From CAVSUR01 sp052143655 (GTDB lineage Bacteria; Actinomycetota; Actinomycetes; Streptosporangiales; Streptosporangiaceae), in contig JBKQSL010000311.1 of the NCBI GenBank assembly GCA_052143655.1, positions 1 through 13,412 of the forward strand: a stretch of 13,412 nucleotides of DNA. The letters are read 5' to 3'. Of this stretch, positions 12,529-13,412 are shown piece by piece. The position numbers and the translations under genes are program-made. Position 1 is the stretch's first letter; the number at the start of each line of letters is the position of its first letter. A model generated the notes under the pieces. The model was not told the DNA's origin, searched no databases, and was given only the letters and a program-made list of their open reading frames with translations.

Positions 12529-13412
12529 ATGCGCGATCCGGATTTGGTCTTGCGGGCGCAGCGTGCAGCGGCGGCGCTGGAGGAAGCGTGGCACCGCTGG
12601 CGGACCATGCATGGCCTTGGAGTCGATCCGCTGCCGCCGGTGTCCAGCTACGTGGGCTACTCGCTGGAGGAGCCCTGGGGCCAGCCGCGCGTGGTTTTCG
12701 GCGTTGACGCCGAGGAAGCCGAGCAGCTGGCGGCGGTGCTGGATGGCCACGATTGCTTCGGGCCCGTGCACGCCCTGGTGGCCGGCCTGCCCGGCAGCCG
12801 CGATTCCGCGCAGCAGCCCGCCGACCAGACCATGCCGATCAGCCGGGTCCAGGTGCCGATGCAGGCGCCCGCCAGCCCGGTAGAGGGGCCTGTCGCCGTC
12901 CGTCCGGCCGGCGAGGCGGGCTGCGGCCGGCCAGGCAAGCCGTCGGCCCGCCCGGACCCGCTGGACCCGGCGGTCCCGCTGGAAGCGCTGGAACAGGCCA
13001 GCCCCCGGTCGGCCGGCCCGGCGGCGGTCAGCCAGCCGGGCAGGCCGGGGAAGGGCATGGCGGCGGGCGCCGCGGCTGACGGCCCGGTCTTCCGGGCTGC
13101 CGCAGCTGCAGCCGCCCGGCTCGAGGCTGTCCGCAAGCCCGCTGACGGCCAGGTCCCCCGGCAGCCGCCGGGGCAGCCGCGCCGGGCAGGGGCAAGCCCG
13201 GTGCCGCAGGATCCGCAGGCCGGCAACGGGCCGGGCGGTGACGAGCCGGCTGGGGCGCAGCGTGCGTCTGAGCCAGCGCCCGGTCCGGACCAGGAGCACA
13301 GCCCGCCGGCCGGGCAAATGGCTCAGCCTGCCGGCGGCGACGGCCCCGGCATCGCCGCAGCGGGCGTCAGCCCGGACAGCGAAAGCCGCGGCGCGGACGG
13401 CGGAGCGGCCGA
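12529..13412 (+). CDS. Conserved actinobacterial hypothetical protein, 3' end missing
   Basis: The frame stays open from ATG 12529 to the window edge, giving 294 residues with no stop. The first 85 or so look folded and conserved: MRDPDLVLRAQRAAAALEEA, then WRTMHGLGVDPLPPVSSYVG, then YSLEEPWGQPRVVFGVDAEE and AEQLAAVLDGHDCFGPVHAL. I recall similar proteins of unknown function in actinobacteria but know no activity. From about residue 90 it becomes a long Pro/Ala/Gly-rich, probably disordered tail with scattered Gln and Asp. The start has GGAGGAG six bases upstream; an in-frame ATG at 12511 lies before that site and is less likely. There is no signal peptide or membrane segment in the visible part. 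It is separated from bldC by a 514-base gap with repeats. Confidence 0.75.
   Translation, partial: MRDPDLVLRAQRAAAALEEAWHRWRTMHGLGVDPLPPVSSYVGYSLEEPWGQPRVVFGVDAEEAEQLAAVLDGHDCFGPVHALVAGLPGSRDSAQQPADQTMPISRVQVPMQAPASPVEGPVAVRPAGEAGCGRPGKPSARPDPLDPAVPLEALEQASPRSAGPAAVSQPGRPGKGMAAGAAADGPVFRAAAAAAARLEAVRKPADGQVPRQPPGQPRRAGASPVPQDPQAGNGPGGDEPAGAQRASEPAPGPDQEHSPPAGQMAQPAGGDGPGIAAAGVSPDSESRGADGGAA

Noticed and set aside
12391..13317. 308-codon minus-strand frame opposite the last gene
   Set aside because: The plus-strand frame has a good ribosome binding site and a conserved-looking N-terminus; the minus frame has neither.

Overview
The window is very GC-rich, with third codon positions almost all G or C, GTG starts, and promoters in which a TAnnnT box sits 6 to 8 bases before the start codon. 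This points to a high-GC actinobacterium. The gene order purS, purQ, purL, purF, purM, DUF3073, valine dehydrogenase, bldC matches the Streptomyces/Streptosporangiales type of chromosome, so I read it as chromosomal core rather than a mobile region. I see no insertion sequence, tRNA, CRISPR array or phage gene.

Layout. (1) 1-499, minus strand: N-terminal part of a pyruvate/branched-chain 2-oxoacid dehydrogenase E1 alpha subunit, cut by the window edge. (2) 500-801: divergent intergenic region holding a very good match to a ZTP (pfl-motif) riboswitch aptamer pointing at purS. (3) 802-5148, plus strand: purS, a strong hairpin, an anti-sigma-factor-type ATPase with an Arg-rich insert, then purQ and purL overlapping by ATGA. 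purS, purQ and purL form the three-part FGAM synthase. (4) 5271-5909, minus strand: a membrane-anchored beta-trefoil lectin-like protein. (5) 6067-9321, plus strand: a sterol carrier family protein, purF and purM; purF and purM overlap by GTGA, and the first two genes look leaderless. (6) 9397-10975, minus strand: DUF3073 and valine dehydrogenase, convergent with purM. (7) 11035-11810: a long intergenic region with no convincing large gene. Its last 200 bases form a structured bldC leader with a -10 box, a possible 35-codon leaderless ORF containing a TTA codon, and two perfect hairpins. (8) 11811-12014: bldC. (9) 12015-12528: a gene-free stretch with palindromes, an orphan intrinsic terminator, and four 10-bp direct repeats. 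(10) 12529 to the end: a conserved actinobacterial hypothetical protein with a long Pro/Ala/Gly-rich tail, cut by the window edge.

Together the purine genes supply step 1 (PurF), step 4 (PurSQL) and step 5 (PurM) of de novo IMP synthesis. The most interesting points are the ZTP riboswitch controlling purS apart from purQL, the regulatory-looking leader of bldC, and the possible small RNA and repeat array downstream of bldC. All assignments are from reading the sequence; no database search was run.
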